A program made the position numbers and the translations under genes. This document shows positions 52,701 to 62,258 of a stretch of DNA of 64,000 bases, one piece after another. The stretch lies in the NCBI RefSeq assembly GCF_043641665.1, contig NC_092190.1, positions 13,080,048-13,144,047 on the forward strand. Reading direction: 5' to 3'. The stretch is from Enoplosus armatus (lineage: Eukaryota; Chordata; Actinopteri; Centrarchiformes; Enoplosidae). The notes under the pieces are model-generated. The model saw only the letters and a list, made by a program, of their open reading frames with translations, did not search any database and was not told where the DNA came from. Positions within the stretch are counted from its first letter, which is position 1; the number at the start of each line of letters is the position of its first letter.

Positions 52701-55700
52701 GAGGCTGGGCAGTATGATAGTGGAGCACATCCTCCAGGAAACCAACAAATCTGACCAGTTTTCCCGTCAACACAACCCCCCGGGTCATAATGGCACAAAA
52801 TCGCCACCAGTTCAATTTATCAGTCACATTCACCTTTTCCTGTGCTTTTCAGCAGAAATTGTGATTTTTCAATATACAACCACACCTGAGTGATTACATG
52901 CCTTATTATCACCTCTAAGAATAAGATGTGAATTACATTTAGTGTAAAAATGTACAATGTCTCAGTGTGATTCCTCACCTTGCAACGGAGTACATGAAGA
53001 GGAAATCATTGTCGGGGGAGCCAGGGTTCTTGCCGTAGTCCATGTATTTCTTCTGGGTGGTATTCTTGATGTCTTTAATGACCAACTCCATCTCTTTACT
53101 CAAGTTGGATTCTGTCTGAAAAAATGAGAATACAATTAAGTTAAAATGATTTCTAGAATGGACTTTGGGAAGCTAACCTAGGCTAACAAAACTAAATAAC
53201 ATAAACAAGTCAAGATCTGGCACAAAACGATGAAATAAATAGGAAAATTAGGCTGAATTAGATGTATGTCCACAACCTCTTCGTCATGTTTAGCCATTAA
53301 TCCAAACATTTCGTTATCAAACATATCCCATTACAGTACTTGCCTTTCTGTTATTAGCTATCAGCGAGGTGAGTCAATTCACTTTTATTGAAATTTCCTT
53401 TTCTTGTTTTCTATCCCCTCCATAGGCAGTTTAGACTGCAGTTTGAGATAGTTGATCTGGTAGCATCAATGGCTAAAAATGCCTCACAAAGAGACTGCAG
53501 ACAGTGTAATACAGAAGCATATAATCATAGGAACTTTTACAGAAACAGTTTCCAGTTCTTCCTTTTAAAAATGTTTCATGTGTGTCACTTTGTAAACAGA
53601 AATTTGCTTGACTTAGCTGTTTTCTTGAGCACATTCTTCAAAACACCCACAGGGACACATGATGATGACAAATGATAAAACATCAATACCACAATGTCGA
53701 TTTTTTTCACTTTATTCTACTCCTGCAGCACGAAGTTGCTCAAAACCATTTGAATTCAAACTTCTGACTTCCACCTTTTACAAACACCTGAAGGGTACAT
53801 ATGAATCAATATGTATTGTAATGGTTCATCAAATAAAAGGACGGTTCCAATAGATTGCTCATAGCTGTTAACCCTTTCAATAAAAGTTCTCTGCAATTCT
53901 ATGACCTGCAATTCTTTTCCTTTATCCGTGTGTGATAATCCAATTACACCACTAAAGAATGCCATGAAAATGGTTATTAGACTGATCAAGGATATGTCAT
54001 TTGCAATTATTAAAAGGTAAAACATGCAAAGACACTGGTGTAGTCTTTTAATCTTTTTAACTGTATTTAATCAAGGATACAGCAGGAGTAAAGCACTATC
54101 ATTAGGAAGCAAAATGCCAATGAGAATAAATTAAAAATATGACATCCATCCATATAGATCATCAGTTCAGTGATTGTGCTGCTGGTAGTTATTGACATTT
54201 CAAGACATTTCAAGGCAGTCAGGTGCTTGATGAAACAGGGGTATGTCTCTGAATTCTCCAATTGAAAAACAGTCTCTCTAAAACAGAATGGCCCTGTTTA
54301 CATATGTATCAAAAGGTCAACACTTTCCCCAATTTGGAGGAAGCTGTGTGTGTGTTGTTTGTCGTAATTATAATCACCATCTTTGTCACCACCAGCCAGT
54401 AATGATTTGACAGTGTGTTTTAAATACAGCTGTGCAAAACATACAGGATTCTTTTAGTGATAAACTCCTGGCCTTGTTGTAAAACTTACTGGGAAATGGC
54501 CAAGTTTCTCCTGAAGATCTTCCACCTCCTTCACAAGCACATACGTCTTCTTGTTTGTTGGTGTGTGCCAGGCACCAGCCTCTGTGCCCCGCCCAGGGCG
54601 ACAGGGAAGGACACTATTAGCAAACTGTCGACAGAGTGGACACGTGAATTCACCCTTGTCAACAGAGAAACCCTGGAGGACCTGGTCATTCTGGAAAAAA
54701 AGACACAGGAAAGTTAAATTTGACGTATACACTCTAAACTAAAAACTTGAAAGAGGCAACTGATACTGGACTTTCTGAAAATCTGATCCAAAGTCTTTAG
54801 TCCATACTGCATCTATACAAGGAAAATGTAAACAAACAGTGGATGTCCAATCCAATGATTGCCATCAATTCATTGTCTAGTATTAACAAGTAATGCTAAA
54901 AAAAAAAAAGGACCAGTGCTCATCTTCGTACTTACAAGAGCTAACATGATGCCATTATTTTGCTGACATTTTGTCTAATCAAAAGCTAACAATATTCAAA
55001 TTCTTATAATAAGAAACAGATAAGTAAGAACCTTCTCACAATTAAGTAGCTCTAATTACAAAGTGTTTCGTATATTCACTTCACTATTGACATAAATTAA
55101 TCAACTGTCATCGATTAATTTTCTGTCAAATAACGACTGTACTGTAGATGACTATGGTATAGCTTTCTCTTACCCTCAGTGACTCCATGTATGACTTGTG
55201 GCAATCTATATGCAAAGTGTGTCCACAGGTCTGGACGTAGACGCCTCCATCCCAACCTATTGACACAGACTGCAGACAAGAGCTCTGCAGAATTCACAAG
55301 AGAAAAATCACATCAATTAGAGAATAGCAAATACACATTGCCAGTCTATTAGGTACACCTAGCTGAAACTGATGCAGTCTAATGCAAGAGTCCTGCAATA
55401 AAACCTCCCTTCATGAAGGTTATAAAGTTTTTGTTGAAACTGTTAAAGATTCAACTTTATGGTCATTTTGGAAGCTGTAGTTTGTGGTGCTGTTGAACTG
55501 TATTGCATTATACTGACAGGTCTTTATTATTATTATTTCTTCCACCCTATTTATATCAACGAGGGTAGGCTAAATAACAGAAACACCTTTCTGTATAATG
55601 CAATACAGTTCAACAGCATCACAAACTACAGCCTCCAAAATGATCATAAAGTTGAATCAACACTTTTCTAGTTTCAACAAAAACATTTTAACCTGCAGGA

Positions 55701-58700
55701 CTGTTGTATTAGACTGCATTCATTTTAGCAAGGTGTACCTAAGTGTTCAGGCATTCAACCTCCTGTTTATTTGCGGTGCTAAAAAACACATTTAAACACA
55801 TTACATCATTTAAACACACAAGTTTAAATGAACAAACTGCAATAAACATCCTTTTGATGTGGAATTTTAAAGCCTGCATCTTTTAACGGACAACTAGACT
55901 GAATCACCATGGTTATATTAGATTATATCCAATTCAACTAGCGTAATCATTTTTGGTATGGAGCTGTGTTGGAAGCGAATCAATACACAATGCTGGCATG
56001 AGAAGCAAATGAATGCAGCTAGGTCAAAGCAATTTTCAATAAAGTTTTAGGTTTCGTTTTTAGCAATAACTTGCTGTTTGTCACACTATGTTCAGCCTTA
56101 AAAGGTGATGTTATGTGACAGCCATTAGCTGGCCTGTAACGTGACAACCACAAGCATTAAGACATGTATTCTTTAACAGGGACCATCCAACACCCTACTG
56201 TCTCTTGGGAATTCAGCAGATGCAGATGCTCACATTGTTGATATGCATATAAACGAAATGTCAAGAAATTCAAACACAGACAGGATGAAAGGCTGTCATT
56301 AGAGCTGCTAGAGCCGTTATCTGACACACAAAAGTCCATATCGCTAATAGTGCTCTAAGTGCTTTCAGCTATTTTTCTCTCGTGTGGCAATATTTTCTGA
56401 GAAACCTACATCTTTGAAGAACCGTTGCATGAGCGTGAGCCTGACATCATGAGCCACTCCACACGTGTCTGCAGCGTAGATGTGCTCTTCATCGCTAGTC
56501 GGTAGCTTCTTAGCCTCTTTGCTTTTGCAGCGATGTCCGAGCACTGAAAGCCAATCACAGAAGTCAGTGGTGAATGATGATGTAATGATGATGAATCTGT
56601 CTAAATTATTCAGTATTTACATGAAGTTCATACAGTATTAGGGCTACAACTAAAGATTTTATTATTCGATTATTATTATATATACTACTTATCTTTTGTT
56701 TGATTAATCATTTAGATTTAAAAACATCAGAAAATAGTGAATAATATCTGTCTCAATTTCCCAAATCTCAAGGTAACGGCTTCAAATTAAATTTTTTGTC
56801 CCACTCAACCTCCAAAACCGAAAAATATTCAATTTAAATGATGCAAAACAGACAAAAGCAACAAATCTTCACAAAACTGAGCCGCTGACTCCAGAGAATG
56901 TTTGGCAATTTTGCTTGATTAATAAAACTCAGATTTTTATGCTTTTCACAATGACTGATGATCAGACACAATCTGGCATTCAGCTACAATGAAATCAAAT
57001 AGAAAAACGTACAGCTTTAAATTATATAATTGCTTATGTAATGTAATTGTATGCTATTACGGACCCACTGTTGGTCACTGATAATAGATTTTATGAGATG
57101 TTTTTGGACGTTGAGGTCAGAGCCTTCTGAACCCTTTTACAAGGTGACTAATTACTAATCAAACATGCCATTTATTTGGATGACAGAGAGTGATCCTCCT
57201 CAGTCCACAAAAACATGGAAAAGAAATGACCTCTTACAATGATAGGCTCCATGTACAAGTGAGCAGGGATCAACATGAATGATAAATTAGCTAATTAATA
57301 CAACGGTTAACTCACCAATTAAAAAACTAGATGTTCAATATGGTGGATCAAAAGGTGCTATGAATAACGGATTTGGTTTAAAAGGCGAGACTGCCAACAG
57401 AGAAATAGAACAGTCATGTCTGGTTATTTAAATCGTACTCCAAAACCAAGAAAGTGTTAACCACCAAATGTGTCCTGTGTAGGCTATTCATTTCAGCATC
57501 AGAGAATTGAAGGGGAAGATGCTGGACATGCAGTACCTGAGGATGCTTGTAGGAGGACTACTAGGCCAGTGGGTCTGTCCTCGGTGGAAGGTCCGCTCTG
57601 GCCACAGATCACGCAGTCATAAAGAACCTCAGACTCCATCACTTCAGATGCTCCAAGGTCCATGGCTGCCTCAGTGTCAGGGGATTCTAGCACAAAAACA
57701 GTTAAAATCTTAATATAAGTTTGCAAAAGCTTCCATTACAAACGTACACAATAAACATATAATCGTAATCATGGGATGCACTGCAACACCTGAAGACAAT
57801 AACTACTGAAATCTGTAAAAGCAATTTTGGGAAAATTCAGAGAACTTCAAAATCATTCATATTCAATGATCTGTAAGAAATACATTCACCTCTGTGTGAA
57901 TGAAAAGCATTCAACTGTGTGAGAAACAAAAACACTTAAGAGGCAATGTGGTCTGAAAGCCTTTTCTTTAGGTAGATCAGAAGTGGAGGTAACGGTCCAT
58001 GCTGAAGGGAGGGCACTGACTGCAAGCCATGCTCCTAATATACTCAATTACACAATACTACTCCTTTCTAACTTACACTGAAAATAACCAACTCTAAGAA
58101 CATACTTCTGACTTTGATCTTTGGTATATTTAATAATTCCTATGTGTTGTTTCCTCCATACAACCATATTTCAATACTGGGAACATAAATTCACTCTCTG
58201 CCGCCCCTGTCTGCATGATTGGCACAGCACTAGAAATAAACTACTGATGCAAAGTTAGCTTTAAATGTTAAAAACTGTGTTCAATTTGAGCAGTAAATAT
58301 TGTGGAGAAATGTCAAGCTGTGTTGGGAATTGATTTATTGCTTTTTTGAAAAATATGTTCTCAAGAGAGGTCACTGTGTTCCTGGGGAAATGAAGGATGC
58401 ATTAGATGTCAACACCACAGCTTTAGCCCCAGGCCATCCCAGCACAGAGAGCCACCAATGTTCCGCACAAATACACATAAAAGGTAAGACGACAAGGACG
58501 CACAAACTGTTGGTGTGCCGCTGTTTTATGCTTCCTACAGAATAAATATCTGAATCCTCTTTAAAGTATTGTATGCACACAATGTTACTAAATGCCTGTT
58601 AGATTACTGATCACACTGAACATCTCCTTGCATACAGATTTGGTATAATTTGTTCAGGTTTTGACATATCTGTCTTTGAGATTCCCACCTCCACTACAAT

Positions 58701-61700
58701 ACAATACAGGTGACTGGAATTTGGTGCGTGGCACATTGAAAAATATGACATTTACTAATTCAACCACATCTCTTTCTACAAAGAGCATCCAGGTTACTCT
58801 GAATAATCCAGAGGACACACTATCAGCTTTCATAGGGACTATTTCTGTTAATTATTCTGAGTAACAGGGACAGTGATTTGGGAAAGACACGTTGCTATTG
58901 AAAATTCACCTCCATTTTACTGGAAAGGAGGCAGAAATCTCAAGAGAAATATTCTGTGAAGGAGAATGGCAGACTCGAGGAGAAATGCCTCAATTATGTT
59001 ACACTTCCTGAAGAAAATAATGCCAATTAAAAGTAATTTCAAAGATATCTACCAACAGCCTATAATGTATTCACTTGAATTAAACAGTCATCTTCCCATC
59101 CCATTTAAATCACACTTTGGTTCAGGTGATGCAAAACCAGCAGTGATCTTGAAATAAAACAAGTAAAGTCACTGTTTAGCAGGAAGTGTGCAGAGAGAGG
59201 TCAGAATACAGTCCTGCCAGAATGGTCCGTCTGATCACAGCAGCATTATTCATTCACTAACCATGCTGTGTCAAGGTGGGCCCTGGGAGTCCAGCACACT
59301 ATTAGTGCTTTGATCCTACGTGCCCTCAGCCAGCAGCCACCCATACTCCCACAAGAGCACTCTCCTCTCAATTTCTCCTAACAGGCCTGCAGAGACCACA
59401 AGCGCGGACTCGGCCCACTGTCACCTTGCCCCAGTGAAAAAGGCACAGCAATGATAGGTTTATTTCAGCCCACAGCGCTTTTCCTCAAGGGCAACAGTAG
59501 CAAGATGTCCTTCAAACAAAAAGTGTATGTTTTGTCTTGTACACCCATGTCCAAACAAACCCAGTTTGATAAGCACATTCTGTCAGAGTGGTTGCTACTG
59601 AGTGCTTGCTGAAGACATAAATATCCAGAACAGTGGTCTGTGCATATTGCAGATTTTCATTCTACATTTTTAGTCAGTTTTGCTTGATTATACACAGGAG
59701 AAGGCCTATAAGGAATACAATGCTGCTCAGAGAAATGTGTTTATTTCACTTAAATTAAACTGATTTTAAAGTCAGAATCAGAATCAGAATCAGAAACTGT
59801 TTATTGCCAAGTAACATACATTACAAGGAATTTGCTGTGGTCTGAAGGTGCTATTGTTTTGATAACAAATAAGTAGAATATAAAAGCTAAAATAAGAATA
59901 AGAATAAAAGTAAAAATAAGATAAGATAAATAACAACAGTGCAGTGACCAGAATAAAGGAAAGTATTTCTGATTCTGATTGTGACTGTCCTAACTCAATG
60001 TATGTACTCACCAGATTAGAAACAAATGAGATGTAAGTGCGGTAGTTAAGCACCTCCACCACACACCTCACCTTATGCAGTAACTCAAAAAATGCATTCA
60101 CCATTCTTTGCTCACCTGTTTGTATGTGCCGCATTAAGGTTACAGCCGACTGAATACTGCGCTTTGATTTACAACTATGTTATGTTAGTATGTTAGAACG
60201 TCAAGTAAAAATAACTGTTAGTATGCCAAGTAAAGATTGTGCCAGCACATGAGCTCCACTGCTGCTGCTGCTGCTGCTTTTCTGCTTCTGCAGAGCATCC
60301 TGCCACACTTTCAGTGGCTGCTGCGAATGGTGTTGTTAGTAATTTAAAGCTCTAAGACCATGAAACTAAGGCAACCAGTTGGTAAAAAAGGTGAGCTAGG
60401 CTTTTCTTACCAACATCCATGGCCGTTTCCATGAAACTCTTCTGCCTGGAGGCAAATTCAGCAAGCAGCTTCTGCTGTCTCTCTCGTGCCCTCTGACGTC
60501 TGAAAGAAAGAACGAGTGAAATACTATTTGATGAAAATGTAGACTTTCTAAAATCATTTTCATTCTACCAGTGAGATCGTATTGAAGGGGTTAAGGAATA
60601 CATTCCATGAGAAAAGATACACTCTTAAGTGAAAACAGGGATTTACACTGACAACAAGCACTGCTCCACTCGCTCCATTTATGAACATTTATCTTTGACA
60701 CTTTCTCTTCACAAATGCATTACAGTATCCTGGGAATAAACATGTCAGTTGTGCAGGGAATGTTTCTCCTGATCACCAACCGCATGTGCAACAGATTCTT
60801 CCATGATACTGGAAGGGGATACTGTTATATACTCAGCAGGTGTCTGATTTTAACAAGGCTGCGTTGTTAAAGTTGGAAAGGTTGATTATTAAACTAATAT
60901 GGTGGGTTGAGCCTCACGCTGCAGACTTACAGGGTGAGAGCTGACTGTAAATTAAGTCCCTAATAAGAGGACATAAACAAATGCTGACAGGAGCGCCATG
61001 GCTCAATAATTTTCACTGATGGCTTCAGGGACACCGACAACCAGCATGAGGAATGGGCAGCAGCCTCTCACTTCTCATTGCCACTGACCGCACTGCTGCC
61101 TGACGGTTGCCTTGGAAACAGCACTAGTCCGTGTGAATGGGAGAGGTTCCACCTTTACCTTTGTCTGTGGGGTGAAGCCAACCCCAAAAGCAGGCAATTA
61201 TTAAATGGTTATAGCCCATTCAATCATCGTTACAGGAGGGAAATGGGAGACACGGACTAGTGGGTGAATGTGAGGTGAAAAGCCAAAACACGCTGAGCCA
61301 ATGGATCCCATTTGCATGGCTGTGCAAAAATGTACAACAATTTTAAAGTTTTAACACATATGATCATTGTGTAGATTATTTTTCTTTCAAATTTAAAAAA
61401 GCTGGTAAAGAATACTTCCAATAACTTCACAAATAGATTAAGATTCATTATATTTATCTTAAAAAGAAGCATAATCTGCTGCTGCTGCTGCTACTTTGGC
61501 ATGTTAGTGGTGATATACAGACTATTTGCTTCTTGCCAGTCTACACTTCCAAGACAATATTACTGAATATCTTATTCAGAGAAGCAAGTTGACACTTTCC
61601 TTTAAGCTGCTACGTAGTGATTGGTACAGCTGTTTAAAAGATATGATGTGACAGGCTGAGAGGATAATGAAGCATTATCACTACATTTGACTCAAACCTT

Positions 61701-62258
61701 TAGCATTCAGCGCATATATAAAGAAAAGAAACAAGTGTGATTGGAGCCGTTAAAATGTAAATCCACAGCGGTGAATGTTATTTAACAAAGAAAAACTACA
61801 CCATCATGTTACCTCTCTTCTTTATCCATGGTTTTCTTGTCAGTGGGACTGTTCTTCTTTGGTGGCACAGGAGGACACACCTTCCCACAAATGTCCTGGA
61901 TGCTACGCTTGATTTGGCAGCTGCGCGTGGCTGCCTTGGTGAGGATGCGCTCAATGGCTGTAATGCCATCTCCATGAGCGTGGCGGCTCGTGTCCATATC
62001 CTCTAGCCAGGATGCCGACAGAGAGTTCTGCTTGGACGACAACTTCTGGTGGAGCTTGATGAGGAGGGACAGCATGCTCTCCCGGATCTCCAAGATCTCT
62101 GTCACCAGCTGAGGGGGTGTGCCTGGTGGGACCCAGCGTGTTGAGGAGCTCTTGGGCCTGACAACCTGGGTGGCTTCAGTGTTGCTGCGGTTGATTATCT
62201 CCTGGAACTTCCTCCTGCGCTCCGCTACAAGGCTGAACACCTGAGCTTCACGCAGGTT
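37648..62258 (-). CDS. ubr3: ubr3, UBR-family RING E3 ubiquitin ligase, C-terminal half (17 exons)
   Basis: Spliced gene on the minus strand; the 17 exons listed separately join to exactly 856 codons (855 residues and TAA). This matches roughly the last 855 of the ~1,890 residues of human UBR3 as I recall it. The N-terminal half with the UBR zinc box is beyond the right edge. A RING-H2-type zinc site is spread over three exons: YDCVICGQ, then [11 protein letters not shown], then FTCPLCRQF. The C-terminus holds a second Cys-rich module ([20 protein letters not shown] and on) and ends RWGPHYNGL. Family role: E3 ligase acting with E2 enzymes such as RAD6/UBE2A-B; UBR3 is reported to ubiquitinate APE1 and to act in sensory neurons, and fly Ubr3 regulates myosin II ubiquitination. 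No stop or frameshift was seen in the exons. Confidence 0.96.
38265..38404 (-). CDS. ubr3: ubr3 exon: C-terminal domain
   Basis: 46 codons plus two bases. It encodes [20 protein letters not shown] then [20 protein letters not shown] and EEDRDL. It continues the C-terminal zinc-stabilised domain; [13 protein letters not shown] is shared across the UBR family. Acceptor CTTGTAG, donor TTACG|GTATGA. Confidence 0.96.
38577..38786 (-). CDS. ubr3: ubr3 exon: C-terminal Cys-rich zinc module
   Basis: 70 codons, phase 0 at both ends. It encodes [40 protein letters not shown] and [20 protein letters not shown]. The eleven closely spaced Cys residues form the conserved C-terminal zinc module of UBR ligases. 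A second acceptor (TTGTCCAG at 38772-38773) would drop five residues in frame; the longer form fits human UBR3 better. Confidence 0.95.
39752..39931 (-). CDS. ubr3: ubr3 exon: helical C-terminal region
   Basis: 60 codons, phase 0 at both ends. It starts [20 protein letters not shown] and includes [20 protein letters not shown]. The EEEEF stretch is also in human UBR3 as I recall it. Acceptor TGCTCTCAG, donor TTG|GTATGT. Confidence 0.95.
40209..40334 (-). CDS. ubr3: ubr3 exon: helical C-terminal region
   Basis: 42 codons, phase 0 at both ends. It encodes [20 protein letters not shown] then [20 protein letters not shown]. Acceptor TTTCCCTCTCCAG, donor CTG|GTATGT. Confidence 0.95.
40566..40673 (-). 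CDS. ubr3: ubr3 exon: helical C-terminal region
   Basis: 36 codons, phase 0 at both ends. It encodes [20 protein letters not shown] then [16 protein letters not shown]. Acceptor TGCCACAG, donor ATG|GTGAGC. A tRNA-type SINE lies in the intron just upstream, in the opposite orientation. Confidence 0.94.
40843..41018 (+). repeat. tRNA-derived SINE
   Basis: It begins with a tRNA-like head: box A (TAGCTCACCAGG, 40846-40859 region) and a degenerate box B (GGTTGATTCC, 40902-40911). The tRNA-unrelated body CCCTTTGCTGCATGTCATCC follows, then a CT-rich stretch and an A-rich tail. It is antisense to ubr3. I recognise the CCCGGGCCCTTTGCTGCATG body from many percomorph fishes. Confidence 0.88.
41092..41215 (+). 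repeat. repeat fragment with the GGTGTTGGGCCACC motif
   Basis: GGTGTCAAATTAAC, AACACCATTAAGTGTCTTAG and GTGTTGGGCCACCATAAGCC together mark a short DNA-transposon-derived repeat common in teleosts. It directly follows the SINE. Confidence 0.7.
41640..42080. promoter_or_regulatory. candidate conserved noncoding element in ubr3
   Basis: Complex, non-repetitive sequence without splice-compatible frames. It includes TGCATATTCAAATGCAAC (octamer-like), TCAATTACAATGG (SOX/homeodomain-like) and GCCAATTAATGC. Confidence 0.35.
42699..42823 (-). CDS. ubr3: ubr3 exon: helical C-terminal region
   Basis: 125 bases, two bases completing Glu then 41 codons. It encodes [20 protein letters not shown] then [20 protein letters not shown]. 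Acceptor CTGTGTAG, donor AAG|GTAAAA. Confidence 0.95.
43600..43965. promoter_or_regulatory. candidate noncoding element next to a ubr3 exon
   Basis: GC-richer than the neighbouring intron, non-repetitive, without an open frame of exon type. It includes ATTACTACTGATAATGGGGC and a GCGGCCGC site, and lies directly downstream of the MPQPLRK exon. It could be an intronic enhancer or simply unique intron. Confidence 0.25.
43974..44074 (-). CDS. ubr3: ubr3 exon: helical C-terminal region
   Basis: 101 bases, phase 2 in and 1 out. It encodes [20 protein letters not shown] then [20 protein letters not shown] is a conserved UBR3 landmark. Acceptor TTTTGCAG, donor AAAAG|GTACAG. Confidence 0.95.
44075..46013. 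other. ubr3 intron
   Basis: 1.9 kb; it contains A/T runs near 45461-45500. The long frame at 45267-45773 has no splice sites or family resemblance. Confidence 0.7.
46014..46119 (-). CDS. ubr3: ubr3 exon: helical C-terminal region
   Basis: 106 bases. It encodes [20 protein letters not shown] then [14 protein letters not shown]. Two donors are possible. CTCAG|GTTACA breaks the phase, whereas GCAGA|GTGAGT 25 bases further is a strong donor and restores it (split Asp). I chose the latter. Confidence 0.93.
46120..49476. other. ubr3 intron
   Basis: 3.4 kb without exons. It includes a local 19-base duplication at 48191-48262. Confidence 0.7.
48191..48262. repeat. local direct and inverted duplication
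   Basis: ACTTGCAGTACTCCTTATT occurs identically at 48191-48209 and 48226-48244, followed by the inverse ACAGTACTGCAAGT. This looks like a slippage-prone micro-duplication. Confidence 0.85.
49477..49562 (-). CDS. ubr3: ubr3 exon: post-RING region
   Basis: 86 bases, phase 2 in and 1 out. It encodes [20 protein letters not shown] then AAAKRSCL. Acceptor GTCTCCTCAG, donor CTCA|GTGAGT. The split Asn codon completes correctly in the next exon. Confidence 0.95.
49563..52978. other. ubr3 intron
   Basis: 3.4 kb without exons. It contains the candidate noncoding element at 50215-50450. Confidence 0.7.
50215..50450. promoter_or_regulatory. candidate conserved noncoding element in ubr3
   Basis: Non-repetitive sequence rich in developmental transcription-factor words: GTTTAATGCGCC, GACCATTAGCATAAAAGC, TTCATGCATAATCCCC (OTX/CRX-like TAATCC at about 50390), CCATGCATATCC (POU-like) and TTTTAATTCC. 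There is no coding frame with splice sites. Confidence 0.45.
52979..53115 (-). CDS. ubr3: ubr3 exon: post-RING region
   Basis: 45 codons plus two bases. It encodes [20 protein letters not shown] then [20 protein letters not shown] and MYSVA. The segment is nearly identical to human UBR3 as I recall it. Acceptor TTTTTCAG, donor CAAG|GTGAGG. Confidence 0.96.
53116..54489. other. ubr3 intron
   Basis: 1.4 kb, AT-rich, without exons or a clear repeat. Confidence 0.6.
54490..54690 (-). CDS. ubr3: ubr3 exon: last RING cysteine pair
   Basis: 67 codons, phase 0 at both ends. It encodes [20 protein letters not shown] then [20 protein letters not shown] and THK-type linker residues ending in EKLGHFP. 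The [16 protein letters not shown] motif is the final C-x2-C of the RING. Acceptor TTTTTTCCAG, donor CCA|GTAAGT. Confidence 0.96.
55174..55284 (-). CDS. ubr3: ubr3 exon: central RING ligands
   Basis: 37 codons, phase 0 at both ends. It encodes [20 protein letters not shown] then [28 protein letters not shown] supplies the central Cys/His zinc ligands. Of two tandem in-frame CTGCAG acceptors, I chose the upstream one because it retains SSCLQ, which matches SSCLLA in human UBR3 as I recall it. Confidence 0.95.
55349..55742. mobile_element. foldback MITE-like element with TTAGGTACACC ends
   Basis: The left arm 55349-55512 and right arm 55593-55742 are inverted repeats of ~150-165 bases. Shared words include TTAGGTACACC, TGCAGTCTAAT, GTCCTGCA, TTTTTGTTGAAACT, TTCAACTTTATG, GCTGTAGTTTGTG and GTTGAACTGTATTGCATTAT. 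The ~80-base loop has no coding capacity. It lies in a ubr3 intron between RING exons. Confidence 0.9.
56410..56543 (-). CDS. ubr3: ubr3 exon: RING insert region
   Basis: 134 bases, two bases completing Val then 44 codons. It encodes [20 protein letters not shown] then [20 protein letters not shown] and FFKD. The donor taken is GAT|GTAGGT, which keeps phase 0 into the next exon. Confidence 0.94.
56544..57536. other. ubr3 intron
   Basis: 1 kb; the repeat at 56640-56950 takes up about a third. Confidence 0.7.
56640..56950 (+). repeat. percomorph interspersed repeat ('GGGCTACAACTAA' family)
   Basis: GGGCTACAACTAAAGATTTT, CATCAGAAAATAGTGAATAA, CAATTTCCCAAATCTCAAGG, CTTCAAATTAAATTTTTTGTCC and TGTTTGGCAATTTTGCTTGA follow the order of a very common fish nonautonomous DNA transposon. 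A short fragment of the same family (ATCGATTAATTTTCTGTC) is near 55110-55128. Confidence 0.85.
57537..57686 (-). CDS. ubr3: ubr3 exon: first RING cysteine pair
   Basis: 150 bases, phase 1 in and 1 out. It encodes [20 protein letters not shown] then [20 protein letters not shown] and LVVLLQASS. The C-x2-C of YDCVICGQ is the first zinc ligand pair. Acceptor GTGCTAG, donor TCAG|GTACTG. Confidence 0.96.
57687..60410. other. ubr3 intron
   Basis: 2.7 kb without exons. It contains the AATCAG-flanked repeat at 59771-59986 and a (CTG)6 run at about 60259-60276. Confidence 0.7.
59771..59986. repeat. interspersed repeat with AATCAG / CTGATT ends
   Basis: It starts GTCAGAATCAGAATCAGAAT then CTGTTTATTGCCAAGTAACA and CAAGGAATTTGCTGTGGTCTG; it ends CTGATTCTGATTGTGAC. 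It is a familiar teleost repeat that is usually next to AGAATC microsatellites; the centre has AATAAG/AAGATA simple sequence. Confidence 0.75.
60411..60499 (-). CDS. ubr3: ubr3 exon: charged helix
   Basis: 89 bases, phase 2 in and 1 out. It encodes [20 protein letters not shown] then SFMETAMDV. This Arg/Gln-rich helix just before the RING corresponds to the [15 protein letters not shown] region of UBR-family ligases. Acceptor TTCTTTCAG, donor GTTG|GTAAGA. Confidence 0.95.
60500..61812. other. ubr3 intron
   Basis: 1.3 kb without exons; a (CTG)5 run near 61479. Confidence 0.65.
61813..62258 (-). CDS. ubr3: ubr3 exon: long internal exon, first in the window
   Basis: 446 bases, phase 0 in and 2 out, the largest exon here. 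It encodes [20 protein letters not shown], then a low-complexity linker ([20 protein letters not shown]), the helical [20 protein letters not shown], and a basic tail [20 protein letters not shown]. The acceptor is TTTCTTAG and the donor AGAG|GTAACA. Confidence 0.95.
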
